From Trema orientale (Eukaryota; Streptophyta; Magnoliopsida; Rosales; Cannabaceae), in NCBI GenBank assembly GCA_002914845.1, contig JXTC01000288.1, forward strand, positions 140,626 to 204,625: 64,000 bases of DNA, written 5' to 3'. Under the pieces are notes generated by a model. It had not been told where the DNA came from, did no database searches, and saw nothing but the letters and a program-made list of their open reading frames with translations. This document shows, one piece after another, positions 12,141-26,149 of this stretch (position 1 is the stretch's first letter; every line of letters starts with the position of its first letter). Made by a program: the position numbers and the translations under genes.

Positions 12141-15100
12141 CTACGCCACACTCCTCTTTCCTTTAATCCGGGCATCATCGTGTTTGTCTCTATGGGCCCC
12201 TGATTGAGATTTTGAAGTTTCTCGTGTATCGCCTGCTGTATTCTTCTTCCGCCTCGGAACACCACCCCCAGCTGAGTCTACCAATGGACCTGACCAAGTT
12301 TGTACTGGTCCTTTCTGGTAAGTGAATGAGGTTGAACTGAAAGGGACATCAGTAGGAACAGCGGAAGGATCGATATGATGTGAAGATCCCACAGGAAAGC
12401 CAACCGCTCCATCCTGGTGTGGTGGAGGAAATTTCTCACTTTTGCTCTTTGCATTGGCATGTGTGATTAAGCGCCGTCTCTGTTGAGATGAAAACCAACA
12501 TAAGCACGCAATGTAAATTGAAACTTGCATAAGCAAATGATATCTCATGAAATCTTCCATGAAATACATTTCACGCGGTTATCGTTTGTAGACGACACTA
12601 AATATGAAGTGAATGATATAAAATGGAAGCACAAAATTAAAGGATAATGATGATATAGAAGCAACTTATCAGACATACATCAATATTAGCTTGAAGCTCA
12701 GCATTGGCTTCTGGAGCAGGCATAGCTCTAACAGCACGATCGCGTGAGCGTGATTTCTTTGCATTATCAGGCTGGACCTTATTAGCAGCTCTTAGTCTGC
12801 ATGACAAAACAGTGTCATTTATGAGATTTTATTTATAAGCTTTAAGCAAAATCAAAGTTATCCTAATCCTTATGAATATAAGGACGGAACTAGATGAACC
12901 TCAAGCCTTAAGCTATGTCAATGACTTAATAATAATCAGTCAACAATAACTAGGTAACAGAAGTTGTTACAAAAGCTGTTCAAACCAACGATACCTCCGA
13001 GCTTCGTCATCCCTGCGCTTGGCATCTATCTCCTTGGTTGGGGGATACTTTGGGAGGCTAGAAGGTTCACAAGCATATGGTTCTGTTGTGAAGAACTGCA
13101 AAAGAGAAAGAGAGCAAAATGAAGGGCATACTCCAACAGACATTTTAACAGTTTCTTTTTCTCCAAAAGAAGGTGCTCATTTTAGTAAACCATCAACTAT
13201 TCACAGCAAGCACAAATATAATCATGCAACGAAAATTGAAATAACTGAAACTTAAAAGCAATTAAAAGCAAGTGCAACAGGCACCGGTTTCAGCTGGGGA
13301 TCACACTGCCAGGTAAAACATGATAAACCACAATTTACACCAGGAATAATCACTGTAACAAGGAAACTTCAGTGGGTAATTTGTCCAAAACGATTAAAGC
13401 TTACTGCATAATTCTACATAAATTCCTTTTAATATAGATGAGAAAGTTCTGTGGCATCCACATATTTGGAGCACGAACCCCATCTATGTTCTGCTAGAAA
13501 AGGACTGGCATGAAAATTCACGTAACCACAACACAGATTAGTAGATAATTTTTTGCACAACTGTTTACATATCCAGCATTACCAAGACATCAAAATTCAT
13601 AGTGAAAAGAGAAAACACCAAGGGATGTATTGATTGAAACAATTGGTCATCAAAGAGTCAGAACTTACCTCACTTCTTAAAGCATCTGTAGCTGTCTTAC
13701 GTTCTGCTGGGTCAATTGCAAGAAGAGTATCAATAAGGGGCAGTGAAGAAGGCGGGAAATCTTTAAATGTTTCTTTTATGCATCTTTTGTAAGGTTCTCG
13801 TGGCTTAAATAAGGTAGCATTTGGCAACTTTGCTTTTCTCCAGTATTCGTCAGATGGTGAGCCGCATAGTTTATATATTTTATGTAGTTGCTCCACCTAT
13901 GCGACCAGAAAAAGCTATTATACCACAATAAATCGTTGCAAATTTATTATAGAAACACGGCAAAACTAAGAAGGGCTAGGTCTCCTTCAAAATGCCATTA
14001 CCCGCATTCTCAAACCTATGAATGAAAAGCTGATAAAGGAGATATTTTAGCTTCCAACACCTTTTGTGCTCATAGATAGAACAAAGGCTAAATGTTAAAG
14101 ATTCATAAAAGCCAAACAGCAAGATACTATTCAAAGAATTGAAACAAGCTCCAAAACTAAAGGCAGGAACCTAGATGAAGCCAACAGAAGATATGTAAGA
14201 CACATTGTATTTAACCATCGGGCCCGGGCAGTTTTAAATTAAAAGAAGAAAATTTGACAGATCATAATTCTTAATGTTAAATGTTTGAACGGGCTTTCCA
14301 AGCTTCAACTCATATTCAGATCATTATTAGTTTCGAAGACCAATTTCTAAAACATAATCTTTCTTTTGGTCAACAGCCCTACATCTCATAATCTTCTCCC
14401 TTTTTTTATTATTATTTTTATTTGGCTTTTCATCAAATATGAGAGATTCCAAAGTCTCATATTTTGTAACACTACACGTGCTCTCACTCCTAATCCATCT
14501 CCTGACTATATAAAGCTTCAAATCTGCTAGAACCATATTCGACTATCTCATCAAAGTGCTAAAGAATGATTCTTGTCTACATGACTTACCATATTGCAAA
14601 CAAAAAACAAAAACCTTACAAATCTAAAAAAGATAGTTAAGTTGCTACCTCTGTACGACCAGGCATTATGGGCTTCCCAGCCAACAATTCTGCTAAAATG
14701 CAACCTGCACTCCATAGGTCCACACCCACACCATAATCAGTAGCCNNNNNTCACTACTCGACTCGTCATGGGATGCTTGTGATTCGGATCAAAGAAAGAA
14801 GCTAATCCAAAATCAGCAATCCTAAGTACTCCTTCGTTATCAATCAGAAGATTTGATCCTTTTATATCACGGTGAAGCACACCACGTTTGTGGCAGTGCT
14901 CAAGCCCAGATAGTAGTTGATGCATGTAACATTTGACCTGCAATGTGTAGCATGTCAAATATGAGACTACCACTATAACCCTGTTAACTAATAACATATA
15001 TGGTATACCAACTGTTACTAGAACTCAACATAAGACGACGATCCTTGGCTAACCTGAGGCTCTGTAAATTTAATCTCTGGGCTCGCAACAAGTCCAGCTA

Positions 15101-16322
15101 AATCATGCTCCATGTACTCAAACACCAGATACAAACTACATGACATCCTTGACGTAACCAAACCCTCCAACTTTACAACATTAGGATGATTCAATCTTCG
15201 CAAAATTAGAATTTCTCTAGCCATAAACTTCACACTCTCAGGCTCCAAATTGTCAAATCTAACCTTCTTTAGAGCAACAATTTTACCCGTCAACATATCT
15301 TTAGCTTTGTAAACATTACTGTATGTACCTGATCCAATCTAACATTCATAAAGAAAACAAAATCAAAGTTAAAATTTAAAGGAAAAAAAGAAAACAAAGG
15401 AAAAAAAAATAATGGACACATAGATGAATGAAAGACCATAAATTAAACACATAATGAAACCTCCATCTCAATTGACGTGGCCCATTACATTCATCACACT
15501 TATCAGTCATAACACTAAAACTGACAGAATAGCCTAGCTGTTCTTATCACATCATTCATGATAGGCATTGGTACTAAAAAAGAAAGATATCATGAAAAAA
15601 GCATCTCAAGTAACATGGACTATGTCACGTCCTTCCTCAGCTAAAATGAATTCACCACATTCTGCCATTAATTCAAAAAAAACAAATAACATTATCGTCG
15701 TATCATTTCTGCAATGCCATGTTTCACAATTGAAATAATAACACAACTGAGCTCTCTAGTTTTTTTATTAGTGATTGACACTAATGCTCCTGAAAAGATA
15801 GAAACACTTTAAATACATGGTTTGTGAGAAATCCAAATCGGTCAACAACTCAGTAGTGTTTTTAGGGGAATCGTATTAAGCAATTAGCATATGATTTTTC
15901 AGTTTTGAGGAAAACGAAAAAAAAAAAGTCACCTTATCAATCTTCTCAAACGTGTCTGCCCTGCGTGGAATCCAACCATTGAGAGCTTCCCCGCACGCCT
16001 CCGTGAGCCAGACTGGCCACCCAGCCGCCACCTGCTCGCCTCGAGCATGCTTAGGCAGATTAGTCAACCTCTGATTGGGCTTGGACCTCCTTCTCCCCCC
16101 CTCTTTTGGCGGCCTCTGATCTCCATCACCCTTTTTCTCCTTCTTGGTGGTCTCGGCGGTGGTCCCACCATCATGAACCTCAACAACATTACTTTCTTCT
16201 TCTACCTTCCCAACCGAAACCTCATCTACTTTCCTTGTGGATTCTACACTTAAATCCCTACTCTCCCTCTTAGACTCGGAGACTGTTCTTGATGATACCT
16301 CTCGCGCAAACACACAACCCAT
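12141..16322 (-). CDS. CDK-like Ser/Thr kinase, N-myristoylation signal (7 coding exons)
   Basis: Exons: 16322-15933, 15338-15054, 14937-14649 (with an assembly gap), 13896-13669, 13095-12995, 12796-12679, 12479-12141. The protein begins MGCVFARE, a plausible N-myristoylation and S-acylation signal. A charged Lys/Glu region follows, then the kinase domain from about residue 125: glycine loop [19 protein letters not shown] (K154), HRDIKGSN (D249) and DFGLA (D267). The C-terminal half has the CDK-type GVDLWSAGC and [12 protein letters not shown], and then a basic Ser/Pro-rich tail ending KGKRSVA. Order and motifs fit the plant CDK-like group of the At1g54610 type, about 570-600 aa (here 592 aa if the gap hides 34 nt). 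A leader intron (16778..16332, GT/AG) with a first exon near 16780-16950 is likely. Substrates are unknown; plasma-membrane anchoring is inferred from the N-terminus. Confidence 0.92.
14746..14750. other. Assembly gap (5 N) inside kinase exon 3
   Basis: The exon reads ...MTSRVV up to the gap and resumes at [12 protein letters not shown] after it. Kinases of this group have the activation-loop end and the PPE motif (TLWYRPPELLL) at this point. Filling the conserved stretch needs 34 nt where 5 N are given, and the corrected exon (318 nt) then keeps frame. The gap is therefore almost certainly mis-sized, and the apparent frame break is an artefact. Confidence 0.85.
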
Positions 16323-16331
16323 ATCTTGAAT

Positions 16332-16950
16332 CTAAGCCTCATCTCGCAAACTAATCACTACAAAGGTATTTAACAACCAATTCATAAGCTTAAATAAATC
16401 AAAACATCTCTATTATGCGCATACCTATGAAATACCCAGAAACCCAGTAATTAAAACAGAAAAACTAACTCCATGATTAGGAAAAAAAAGAAAAAACCAA
16501 AGTCAGCTAGTTCAAAGCTCGTGAAAAACATGATCTGGGTTTCTTCTAAATACACTTAAAAGTCAAAGAATTGATCTGGGTAAGGAGAAAAATTGGAACT
16601 TGTAGAGTTTAAGAGAAAGTGGCAGGGTTTTGAATTGAGAAAAAGTTAGATGTGGAAAAAAGGCAAGTGATCTATAGAACGTGAAAAAAAAATGCTATAT
16701 TTGCTATTAACTATGTATACATATAAATATATAAATATAGAAAGAGAGATGAGTTGGATTGGAAGAGTTGTGACTTACTGAGATTGAATCTGTGTTCGAA
16801 ATTGGTAAGGAGATTTGAGAGTCGTCAGCTCTGTTGGAGTTGAAGTTGGAGTTTATGATGATGATGGTGGTGGCCGTCTTTTCTGTTCTGGCTTCCAGAC
16901 AAGAGGACGAATAAAAGGAGTAGCAAAGCAGATCTTCCAATTCACAAGTC
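16332..16950 (-). other. Probable 5' leader exon and leader intron of the kinase gene
   Basis: On the minus strand a donor CAATCTCA|GTAAGT (exon end 16779) and an acceptor TTAG|ATTCAAGAT (exon start 16331) bracket a 447-bp intron just upstream of the kinase ATG. The upstream exon is pyrimidine-rich without an obvious long frame. The transcription start is not determinable here. Confidence 0.5.
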
Positions 16951-17094
16951 AAACCCCCACAAACTCCTTTCTCTCTGTCTCTCGCCTTATATTTTTCTAA
17001 TTCCTCAACTGACGGGCAAGTTTGCTATTTTTATTGTTTTTAGGGGAGATATTGTGAATTTCATCTAAGTTTATGTCTCTCTTTTCTTTTCTCT

Positions 17095-18010
17095 TTTTTT
17101 TTCTTTTTTTTTTTTTTTTGAGAGGATTTATCACAAGAAGCTTAGGCAGGTGAGTTGTTAAATAAATAAAACGCTTCCTTTTTAAGCTTCCTTTTTAAGA
17201 AAGTTACCGATTTTGGAAGTGAGAAAAACCCATACGTTGCTTTTTTATCTTTGAAAAACGCCTCCCGGATTGATTGATGTCGTTTTTGTCTTGAAACGAC
17301 ACGTCGTTCAATAGTCAGGTTTTGACATTTCTTATATTCTTATTGGATATTCGAAATATAATGCACACTGGACAAAAGAATAGTAACAAGGCACACGCAC
17401 TTATTATGGATGCAATGAGTTATGAGTGTGATTTAGGCACATGCAATTTATGACATTTATAAATTATCAATCGAAATTTATAGAGACCTATACCAGACAT
17501 CAGCCAATTTTTACATGCTTTTCAGGGGGGAAAAAAAAGGAAAAATAAAAAAGGTTACGTACAAGCCTGAAAAAGAAAAAGGAAAAAAAAAAGAAAAGGG
17601 TAGGTAGTTGACATCGTATACTCAAATAAATAAATTCCATTTGTTGAGTTAGCTGCACAACCGATAAGATATAAAACCGAAATGATATCATCTCATCTAG
17701 TCCAAATTGAGAATTTAAGTTGCTATAATATATCCACGTGTCAAGAAAATAACTTATACATGTATTATATGTAGTGTTTTATTATTTTAAGTGGATTAGA
17801 CGAGCATAGATTATTTTGGTACCTTAACAAGTGAAGGTCCAACAGAGAGAGATTTACACTAACATACAAAGAACCTTAACGGGAGAACTTGATAAGGCAG
17901 ATATTATGAAAGCTTTTTGTTTGGTAAGAAAGCAAAGCAGAAATTATGAAAACCTTCTGTTTTGTAAGAAAGCTAAACTTGAAATGGATATAGAAGGTAG
18001 AAAAGAATAT
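17095..18010. other. Intergenic, with an internal ~43-bp imperfect duplication
   Basis: A poly-T tract lies near 17095-17120. At about 17898-17980 a segment containing ATTATGAAA..CTTTTTGTTTGGTAAGAAAGC is repeated as ATTATGAAAACCTTCTGTTTTGTAAGAAAGC. I see no supported gene between the kinase leader and the NOP58 3' end. Confidence 0.4.
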
Positions 18011-18231
18011 GCAGCATTACATTAGGTGATTGCAGATTGATTATGTCTTCCGAAACAATTTTCTGCAACTGTGTCCATAACAACTAAAGGATACATAACA
18101 GACAGCTTAAAAGACCAAAACAGCGATGTAATGCACCAAGATGAGCCAAATTTTACATAAAGAAAATAAGACTGATTGCTTAAATTAACCAAAATTGTTG
18201 AGTTGATAGCTATTACAATTTCCTGAACTCC

Positions 18232-21052
18232 TCAATCCTGACTTTTCTTCTTCTTCTTTTTCTCTTTCTTCTTGCTGGGTGCTTCGGACTCTTCTTCGTC
18301 AGCATGCTTTCTTTTCTTTTTCTTCTTTTCTCCTGCATCAACTTTTTCATCCTCGTTCTGTACCTCAGCTTCCTCTGCTGAGTGTTTCTTCTTTTTCTTC
18401 TTTTCTTTTTTCGTTTCACCATCTGCATGTGCGCTGCCATTTCCGTTCTCCGGCAAAGCAGTATCCTCGTCATCAGCCTCCTTTTTCTTCTTTTTTTTCT
18501 TCTCCTTTTTATCTTCAACAGGAGCAGGCTCAGGTGTTTCCTCAGTCTTCTTCTTCTTTGGAACCACTTCTTGGTTATCAGTTTGTCCAAGAATAGAATC
18601 TGCTGCAGGGTTATAAGTCTGCATGGAACAAAAAGAGTTTTAAGAGTTATAAATCTGGAAAAAAAAAAGTACCAAGTGAAAAGCATATAGAGCAAAATCT
18701 CTTGCCTTTGCACCAGTTATCAAAGCCCCAGCTCCCTGCTTCCTGTCCCTTTCGTAGGCTTCTATCTTAGGTTTGCCTTTAGCTGAACCAGCAAAACGGC
18801 CCAACTCTCTGCCCTCAAGATTCCTTAACCGTGCCTCAAGCTATGGAAATAATAACAGTAAGCGAATGCTCCCAATTTTTAATTTATAATAGCAACACAA
18901 AAAGAAACACAATAGTCTATGCTAATGTACCTTGGCCCGATTCTCCAATCCCATTGAGTTATCTTGGTTATCTCCAAGAGCATCATATCTAATTGCCAAA
19001 GCAGTTTTTGCAGCCAGTGACCTTGAAATTTTTCCCTTAAGCTTAGGAGGTGCCTGACCAACCAACGATGCATGGTAGATAAGCCCATACTTGGGAGTTG
19101 CATGCTTAGTCTTCAGCGCCCTAAACAGCGCCTTTTCAGCACCAAGAATTTGGACAGTGCTCCCAGGCTGCTTTGCAAGGTTCAACAAGCTGCCCCCATG
19201 GGCAATGAGGCGAGCACCAACAAGCTCTCCAACAAGGGCAGTCAAGTTTGGAGCAATTGTGTTCATTCTGCTCTTTAAATAATCATAAAGCTGAGCTCTG
19301 TACTCAGAAAGAGCAAGGACCTGGTCACACAGTTCCTTGATATTAATCAAATCGAGGTCACTGACTTCAGTTCCCATGGAAATCATAGATGCTTCCTTCA
19401 ATTCTGTCTCAACCTCCTCGGGCAATATCTGTTAGATTTTTATGTGCGGAGTCGCACATCACAATTAGCATTATTACAGTCAATAACCTCGAAAAAAATG
19501 AATCAACTCTACCTCAGAAAAATCAAGCTTTGCAGCATTAGTACGGTCACCCATCAGCTTCACTGCCTTGGCATAAAGGATGTTGTCCTGCACAATCTTT
19601 GCAAGCTCTGGAAAATGCCAACCGTACCATTCTCGAACTCTCATTGCATAAGTATTCAACTCTTTATCAAGATCATCAAGCAAACCAATGGCTTGAATGA
19701 TCATCGTATCAACCTAGAATATGAATAAATGCATTAGCTTGCACCCAAAGAACCAGATTCGCTTTCAGAACCAAAACTAACAATCCTATGAAACCTACTC
19801 CCAACATAGAAGCAAATCGAATAATCTTTGAACAAAATTAAAATTAAATATCAATATCAACCAGAGGATCAAAACTTATTCCTGACATAAACTTAATTTG
19901 GTAACTCTATAACTATATTCTGTTCCCAAAAGAATTACCAGCAGAAATACACACATGCGTATATCCAAATTATTTCTCTACCTTCTTTTCGTAAAGGCGA
20001 AAATTTTATTAAACCATACATAAATCTAGAGCACAACAGTTTGCAAAAACAAATAAATAAACACACCTTATCAGCACTGAACTTCAGCTTGTATCGAGAA
20101 AGACTATGAGACAAGCCCAAGCTCATTGGTGCCAAATCTTGAACTGATAGCCCAGATAGTTCAGCCAATTGATTTCTCACACCTCTCATCAACTCCATAA
20201 CAGCCTGGCTGTGCACACATTCTACTTGCTGCAGGATATTAAATAATTCGGTTTAAATGAAAATAAAGCAAACTAACCGGACATAACATTCCCTTAATCA
20301 TCACTGATCAATTAGAAATAGTATTTAAAAATAAAATTAATCACGGACCAATTTCTCCTTAATGATGTTTCCAAGCTTTGAATCTGCCACAGCTAATGTT
20401 TCACCATCGCAGTGAGCACGCAAGAACTTGCGAAGACCTTTACTTGGTTTACTTTCAATCAGCAAGCTAGTTGCTTCCAAAGCTTCCGATGTATTCTCAA
20501 ACTTGGAAAAAGCTTTCAGCTTAACCACCTAATGTCATTTTCAAATAGAAATCAGAAGTGGTATAAACTTACAAAGAGCACAAAAGCCAAAACAAAACAA
20601 GGCTACATATGGTTTCTGAGTTCCAACATCATTTCTCTCAGAAATGCCTTCCAACGTAAGACTTCCAAATGAGAGAGAGAGAGAGAGAGCTTACCCGTCG
20701 TGCTGATTCAGCAGATTCAAACTCCTTCCACAAGTCCTGCAGCGCAAGACAAGCGAAAAACACTCAGACCCAAGAAAGTCATATGGAAAAAATACACCCA
20801 ATGAGGTTTCGAAAAAACAAACTGACAATAAAATCCAATTCATTTCGTTCACTAACAACGAAATTCATTTACAAAAGCGAGCCTAGGCCAGTGTATGATC
20901 GTTTCCCATGATTGGGAATCCAAACTTAAATCCTTAGACATAACAAAATAATAAGTTTAAAGAAGATATTATACCTCAACTTTAGAGAGCTTCCCTTCAT
21001 CCAGAACTTTAAATAGGGCGAAACCCGCCTGAGTCTCAAACAAGAGAAGCAT
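18232..21052 (-). CDS. NOP58: NOP58, box C/D snoRNP core protein (8 exons, 560 aa)
   Basis: Nucleolar core protein of box C/D snoRNPs, which guide 2'-O-methylation of rRNA together with fibrillarin, NOP56 and the 15.5K protein. Exons: 21052-20975, 20736-20695, 20528-20349, 20228-20067, 19713-19513, 19428-18931, 18840-18706, 18618-18232; all phase 0. The start [20 protein letters not shown] is the typical NOP5/NOP58 N-terminus. The coiled coil and Nop domain follow, with [46 protein letters not shown] and the [20 protein letters not shown] stretch. The last exon is a Lys/Glu-rich tail with many KKKKK blocks, as in plant and animal NOP58. Intron 7 has a GC donor and intron 3 a weak GT donor (GTCCGT). 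The gene looks intact. Confidence 0.97.
18619..18705 (-). other. GC-AG intron in NOP58
   Basis: After codon AAG (exon end 18706) the intron begins GCAAGAG and ends TGCAG before ACT TAT AAC (exon start 18618). Using GC keeps the conserved [12 protein letters not shown] order in frame. The nearby GT (within ACTGGTGCAAAG) would break the frame. The flanks AAG|GCAAGA fit the usual strong consensus of GC donors. Confidence 0.85.
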
Positions 21053-23833
21053 TTTGTTCTACTCCTCAGATACAGCTACAAAAGGTAAACATACCCAAAT
21101 CAAATCATACCACAAAACACATTACTTTACTCACTTTTACTCCTCTAATCACATATATAACCAATAACAGAGACAAATAAAAACGAGACACAAAACATAA
21201 GTACTCAGTGGACTCTTTACTAAAATCCCATTTCTCGGTGAGGATTCTTCATTAAATCTAAAACCCATTTTCAAACTTGACCGTACAAACCAAAAGCAGA
21301 CCCCAAATTTTTTTTTTTTTTTTATTTTTTTGCAACTCCATGAAAGGGGTACAAAACAACGATACAAAATTTATAACCAAAAAAACGAAAAATAAAAACA
21401 GAGAGAGAGAGATAGAGAGAAGGAGGCAGTTCACTCATGAAGGAACATCGAAGCAAACAATAATTGCGTACCTCTATACTCTGAAACCGCTGCTTATGGG
21501 AGAGAGACGAAGAGAGGGGAGGAGGAAGAGAAGGAGCGAAGGGTCTAGGGTTTAAAGACTCAGGGTCAGTGAAGAAGTATCATAGATATATATAGTGGGA
21601 TTTTGTAACAATTGAAAAATTTTATGATAGCTCTTTAAGGAGGACATCTGTCACTGTTTGGGATACTATTGGAAGTTCGTTTATTTTGAGAGGGGTGTAT
21701 TCGTCAGATGAGTGGTAAAGGTGCACGGAGTCGCATATGTGGCAATCTGACAAAGCGGGTTTAAGTTTTATAATATGAATTTGGGTGCACTGTACCTCAA
21801 CATGTTAGGGTTTTGGCAAAGTTCAGCAGGAAAATATGTCAAAAGGCTTTAGTTGTAATTATAAATTTTTTTTTAAAAGAAATGAAAGGGCTTTTTTTGA
21901 GCTGATGAAACACAGGATGAGATTATCTCTTTTTTTTTTTCAGCAAAAAATATTTTTTGGTCTGATTTTTCAAAGAGGCAAGGCAAGTAATTAGTTTGAA
22001 GAGACATTTGGATTTAATTCTTGAGAAATTGTGGTATATGTCCATCTTTTTAGACTTTACTCAGTGGATATCCACCCCTTTCAATTTATAGCAAAATATC
22101 CTGTTATTTAAAATTTAAAAAAACGGTTAGCTAATAAATATTATTTTTCTCGATTTTGCCCTCAATTAAAATTTTCAGCTTTTTTTGTTTTGCTTTTTCC
22201 GAATCTCTCGCTATTCTCTCTCTTATTCTTTTTTTTTTCTTTTTCTTTCTCGTTCTTCTTTCTCTCTTTGGTTTTTTGTTGTTCAGCCATTAAATTTCTA
22301 GATTCTTCTTTTCAAATCTCTGTCGTTCTTCTCGAATCTTCAATGAAATCTCGTTGTTTTCCGGCGTTGTTTTGGTTTATCTTATTTTTCTCCGGTGCTT
22401 TTGGACTCATCTTCATCTTCTCCAGTATTTTTCTGGTTCTATTTCTTCTTCTCCTGTGTTTTGGTCGATTTCTTCATTTGCATTGGCCGAGTTCAATCTT
22501 GTATTTGATTTTTTTTAAGTATGCATAGTTTTCTTGATTTTGATTTTTTGTTTTCTTAATCATATCTATTTTTTGTGTTTGATTATACTGTGCATGATTT
22601 TAGAGATTTTGATTTGTGCTTCTAATTCGTGTTATAATTATTGTTAATTTAAATCTAATCTTGAGTTTTTTTCTTATAGTTGTATTTTTTGGGATTATAT
22701 TATGTAATTAGTAATGGTTCATTATTTTTTTATCGTGGTATGTATTATTATTATAGTGGTATATTTGATTTTTCTAGTAGTATATGTTTCTACTGTTTTA
22801 TTGTTTTAGTTATTGAATATATTTAATATTCTTGTTTGGTTCATAATTTTTTGGTCTTTGTATATGCGCTTTTTGTCTTGGTATATAGTATTCCTTTTAT
22901 GCGGTTATTGTTAATTACCATGTCAATTATTTTGCTATTTGGTTCATAGATTTTTGGTCGTAGCATATATGATTTTTGTTTCTGTGGTTTTTTGTCATGA
23001 ACTTTTTTAGCTTTATAGTTCATATTTTTAACTTTGGGTTAGGTAAAAAAAAATCTTGGAGGTTGCGTTATTTAATTTGCGTGTATTCAAAATTAGTGGC
23101 ACATGTGTTAGGAGGACAGATGGGACATGAAAAGTATTTATTGACTTGTTACATTATAGGCATAGAACTTTAAAAAGCTTTCACATTGGTTCTATTTGGT
23201 GATTGTCCAAAAAAACTAGTTCAAAAAGCTTTCTATAGTGTTTATGCGATTGTTCTATTTGTATTGGTCTAATTATTTTAGACTTTGATCTTGTGTAGGT
23301 ATGTCTTGTGTTAGTATGTTTTGATTTATTGATGTTGATTTCATTGTGTATTAGATTTAGGATTTTTTTTCATTAGTAATTTGTGTTATAATTAATATTA
23401 ATTCAAGTATAATCTTGTTTTTCTCTTATGTATGTGTAACTTTTTGTATATTCATGTGTGTTTTGTAATTTTTTTGGTAATTAATAATGGTCCATTAGTT
23501 TTTAGTTGTGGTACATATGTTGTTATAGTGGTATATGTATTTTTTTTCTATAGCATATAGTATTATTGTTCACTAATTTTTTTGTGGTAGTAATTCATCA
23601 TTAGTTGTTGTGGTATATATGATTTTTTCAGTAGTATATACGATTTTTGATGTGGTATATTGGTTTTCTGTTCTTTAGTTTTTTTGTTAACTATTTTTTA
23701 TTTGGTTCATTTATTTCTTGTGTTGGTATATGTTATTTTTATCGTGGTACATATGAGTGGAGAATCATGTATTATTTTTTTTACGTGTTGTAATATTGAA
23801 TTTTTGTTAATTGTTTGCTTTGTTATTATAGAG

Positions 23834-23902
23834 ATGGCAGCGATACCTATTATTATTCATTACGATGGTCGTTGGGACGAGAATAAAAAGTATTCTTACT
23901 GA
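23834..23902 (+). pseudogene. MuDR-type transposase N-terminal remnant
   Basis: The frame starts MAAIPIIIHYDGRWDENKKY and stops two codons later. A start followed by [I/V].YDG.WDE..KY is typical of the N-terminus of plant MuDR-type proteins as I know them. The rest of the transposase is missing downstream, where only AT-rich repeats follow, so this is a stump after internal deletion. Confidence 0.6.
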
Positions 23903-26149
23903 ATTACATGCTCCGAAGAAGAAAAAAAGCGATAGGGATCATTAGTCTCTTTGTATTGATTTTGCAGTTTTTTTTTTTTTTGAAACAAATGGTTTTTTTT
24001 TTCATAATCTAATACATGAAATTTTAGTCATGGTATATAGATATTTGGTCATGGTATATGGTGTTACGTACCAGATTCATATTCATTATATTGAGGACAT
24101 TGTTATTTTGTTTCTAAATATTCTCTTTTTCAGGTATATGAATTTTTTGCTTTGGTATATTGAAATTTCGTCATGGCATATGAGTTTATATATCAGATTT
24201 AGTACTTTAGATATTTTTATATTCTTATCTTTGTATCCATGTTCTTACATTTTCAAGTACATGAATTTTTGGTCCTAGTATATGGAATTGTTGTTATGGT
24301 ATATGAGATTATATACCAGTTTCGTTAATTTAGATATTAAATATTATTATTTTGTTTCGTTAAAGACATAAAGTTAAGAACTAAACAGCATTGTCCCAAG
24401 TTAGCAATTATGAACATAACAACATTTGTATTAGTATTTATGAACCAAATAGTCTATCAATGATTTGTAGACTCATTATAAAATCGGTACATTCAACACA
24501 TATTAGAGGAAGCCACAATACTCCTTTTCAGCAATTCATGTATCCAAATAGAAATCTATGAATTTTATACTCAAATTCATGTACTAGATACTCAAATTCA
24601 TATACAAAATAGTAATTAAAAGAATGACAATAAGTATTTAATACTAACTGCTCAAGTTTATGTAGTTTTGTTTAGATGACAAGAAGACTATCATCCACTA
24701 TAAAAAATAATGAACCACTACGAAAATAATGCTCTTTGTTACATTCACATCAATGAAATGTCCAAAGTAAGTTTGCTTGAATTGTTTTCTTTGCTCTATA
24801 CTCAGCTTATCGTTGGTGAGTTATAGTATATATATCTTTGAATACATTTGGATTTTCTTCGGTTCTTGCCAATTTGTTTGTGGTGTAATATATTCCATTA
24901 TAGCTAGAATCTGCAAATATATTAACCAAAAAAATAAGGTTATAAACGAAAGACATAAACTTAATAACTAAACATAAATATGAAAAAATAATGAACTACT
25001 ATGAAAATTTCATGAATCACTATGAAAATTTCATGAATCACTGTGCAATTGAACCTAATTGATTCAGACAGAAACTTAGTGAGCAGGAAAAATATATACT
25101 AATTGTGAAATAAAAGCATGTGAAATAGAAATCGTATACTACTATTGTACTTACATATACTACTATGAATAATTAAGCCTAAGTCTTATTCTTATAAAGA
25201 GAAATAAATCCATAATTATGGTGTGGTGTAGTATGTATTTAAAGGAGAAATTCCAAAGAACAACAGCTAAGAAATGAAGTAAAAAATAACAACTAAGAAA
25301 TGAAACAAATAACAAAAACTTAAATATGAAATAAAGAATAATAACTAAGACATGAACCATGAACCATGTACCAAACTACTATAGTATGAAAAATTCATGA
25401 ATCACCATTGAAAATTAATAAACCACGATGAAGAGAGTTAGATGAAGAGAGGGCAGTTTGAGAATATAATGTAGTCTATTTTATCTGGAATTTATAAATA
25501 TATGAACCAAATATGCAAGGTTATGAAAGAAATACATCAATTTATTAACCAAATACAAAGTAAATTGGTGATGAAAAAAATCATGGACCACTCTGAAAAA
25601 ATACTGAATCACTATAAAAATTTCATTAACTCCTAGGAAAACATCATGAACTACTATAAAAATTTCATGAACCACTGTGCAATTGACCAAGTAAATAATC
25701 ATGTTTATAATTCATACCATTACCGTGTGGGTTAATATAATTATTGGAAACATTATAACAAAAACTTCATATGGGTTTCAGGTACATAGAAACATTATGA
25801 TTCTAAAATTTTTACAAGGATCATAGCAAATATTTTTTGTAACTTAATTCATATAAGTTATAACAATATCACTGCTTCCATTTTAAGTGATCTAAGTACT
25901 CTGATTTTCGCCTTTTACTATCAAAAGTAATGGTAAACAAAGATATACACAACACTTTTAGTAGGGGACAAAAAAATCTATAAGAAGAAGTGGAGGAAAT
26001 TGTTCTCAGTCAAGTTCTATCGATATTTTGAATTAGAGCTACAATTGACAAAGTAAGTACCAAATCTCATAAACTTCTTGCTATAAAAAATGTCATTCTG
26101 AAACAAACTTCCTCACATATGAAAATCATTGAATCACACTTAACTTATA

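Noticed and set aside
18213-18713. Long Arg/Leu-rich minus frame and long plus-strand Phe/Ser-rich frames
   Set aside because: They are shadow frames over the repetitive Lys/Glu tail of NOP58, caused by AAG/GAA repeats.
22190-22528. 112-codon hydrophobic plus-strand frame at the left of the MULE
   Set aside because: Composition is T-rich (Phe/Leu/Ser), consistent with a pyrimidine-rich leader inside the element; no domain or conserved motif.
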